Source: CAYLLT01 sp964591605
GTDB taxonomy: Bacteria > Planctomycetota > Phycisphaerae > UBA1845 > PWPN01
DNA length: 5,294 nt
Assembly: GCA_964591605.1 (NCBI GenBank)
Contig: CAZQEN010000448.1
Location: forward strand, 1-5,294
Direction of reading: 5' to 3'
Below are positions 4,925-5,294 of the stretch, in pieces. The translations under genes were made by a program, and so were the position numbers. The number at the start of each line of letters is the position of its first letter. The first letter of the stretch is position 1. Under the pieces are notes generated by a model. That model did no database searches. It was not told the DNA's origin and was given only the letters and a program-made list of their open reading frames with translations.

Positions 4925-5253
4925 ACCAGTAGCCTCGGCACGCAGCCGGCGAGAACTTGAATCGGGGGCCGGCCCGCCACGCCCGCCAGCCTGACTCCCC
5001 GCCTGGAGCGCGCGGCGGCCCCTGAAAGGTTCTTACGATTGCCCGCGTCCGGCGGCCACCGCCGCCGCCCGCCGACCCCCCGGCGCCGGCCCGCCCCCCG
5101 TCCCTGGACACGCCTCCCCCGGCCCGCAAAGCAGGCCCCCGCCCTCGTCGGCGCCTATAACCTGCCGGCTCCCGCAAGCGGCGGCGACGGATCGAGCCGT
5201 CTCATAACCGCATCACGCTGCCCGCGGGTCCGTGACACCTTGGGCGGGGTGGC
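4925..5253. other. Very GC-rich non-coding spacer
   Basis: This is the upstream region of the leftward TSP3 gene and perhaps of a rightward gene at 5254. Positions 5041-5140 are almost entirely G and C, with CCG/GCC runs and a hairpin of arms CGGCGG and CCGCCG (5050-5064). The reading frames open here encode Arg/Gly/Ala-rich strings with no domain, so I regard them as non-genic. A TATAAC at 5155-5160 has no matching -35 element. No convincing promoter was found. Confidence 0.55.
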
Positions 5254-5294
5254 ATGCAACGCCGTGAACTTTCCCTGCTTATGCCGCGGCGCAA
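5254..5294 (+). CDS. Possible gene start, cut by the window edge
   Basis: ATG at 5254 opens a frame that runs to the end of the window: MQRRELSLLMPRR plus an incomplete codon. The G-rich stretch just upstream (GGGCGGGG) is only a poor Shine-Dalgarno sequence. Thirteen codons are too few for any family assignment. The N-terminal double arginine could suggest a Tat-type signal, but that is speculative. The alternative is that this is simply more non-coding or repeat sequence. Confidence 0.25.
   Translation, partial: MQRRELSLLMPRR

Noticed and set aside
5155..5160. TATAAC as a -10 promoter element
   Set aside because: No -35 element at suitable spacing in the GC-only DNA upstream, and no supported gene close behind it.
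4842..5177. Minus-strand frame of 111 codons upstream of the TSP3 gene
   Set aside because: Low-complexity Arg/Gly/Ala from GC-rich DNA, no SD or domain, and it overlaps the start of the TSP3 gene.

Overview
This is a GC-rich (C-rich on the + strand) chromosomal window. It most likely comes from a member of the Planctomycetota, perhaps Phycisphaerae-like. The evidence is a PEP-CTERM protein ending in VPEPA, a short hydrophobic stretch and RRRR; a secreted protein with a thrombospondin type 3 (TSP3) calcium-binding motif; long spacers made of degenerate dispersed repeats; and very strong C-ending codon use in the two + strand genes. The phylum call is an inference. No rRNA, tRNA or marker gene is present to confirm it.

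Layout, left to right. Positions 1-232 are non-coding, with a cluster of perfect or near-perfect palindromes and one copy of a dispersed repeat that abuts the next gene's stop codon. Positions 233-1003 (-) encode a secreted PEP-CTERM protein whose start is probably a TTG behind a strong Shine-Dalgarno (SD) sequence. Positions 1004-1831 are an 828-bp divergent spacer holding two abutting hairpins, three degenerate copies of a CAAAACGAAGCCA-type repeat and an octamer-periodic pyrimidine tract. Positions 1832-3271 (+) encode a full-length cardiolipin synthase (two HKD motifs, two N-terminal membrane helices). Positions 3368-4273 (+) encode a compact DUF1338 protein of the 2-oxoadipate dioxygenase/decarboxylase (HglS/FLO7/YdcJ) family. 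Positions 4274-4363 are a convergent spacer with a second copy of the dispersed repeat. Positions 4364-4924 (-) encode a small exported TSP3 plus Ig/PKD-like protein. Positions 4925-5253 are very GC-rich non-coding DNA. A short reading frame starting at 5254 (+) runs off the right edge and may be the beginning of another gene.

The genes do not form an obvious pathway. The cardiolipin synthase and DUF1338 genes are co-oriented with a 96-nt gap and could share a transcript, but membrane lipid synthesis and lysine/2-oxoadipate catabolism have no clear link. The two - strand genes both encode exported proteins, and each has a copy of the same repeat just past its stop codon. I see no phage, transposase, CRISPR, toxin-antitoxin or defence module. 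The most unusual material is in the spacers (palindromes and repeats) and in a purine-rich rare-codon island inside the DUF1338 gene. I do not see evidence for a wholly new system here.
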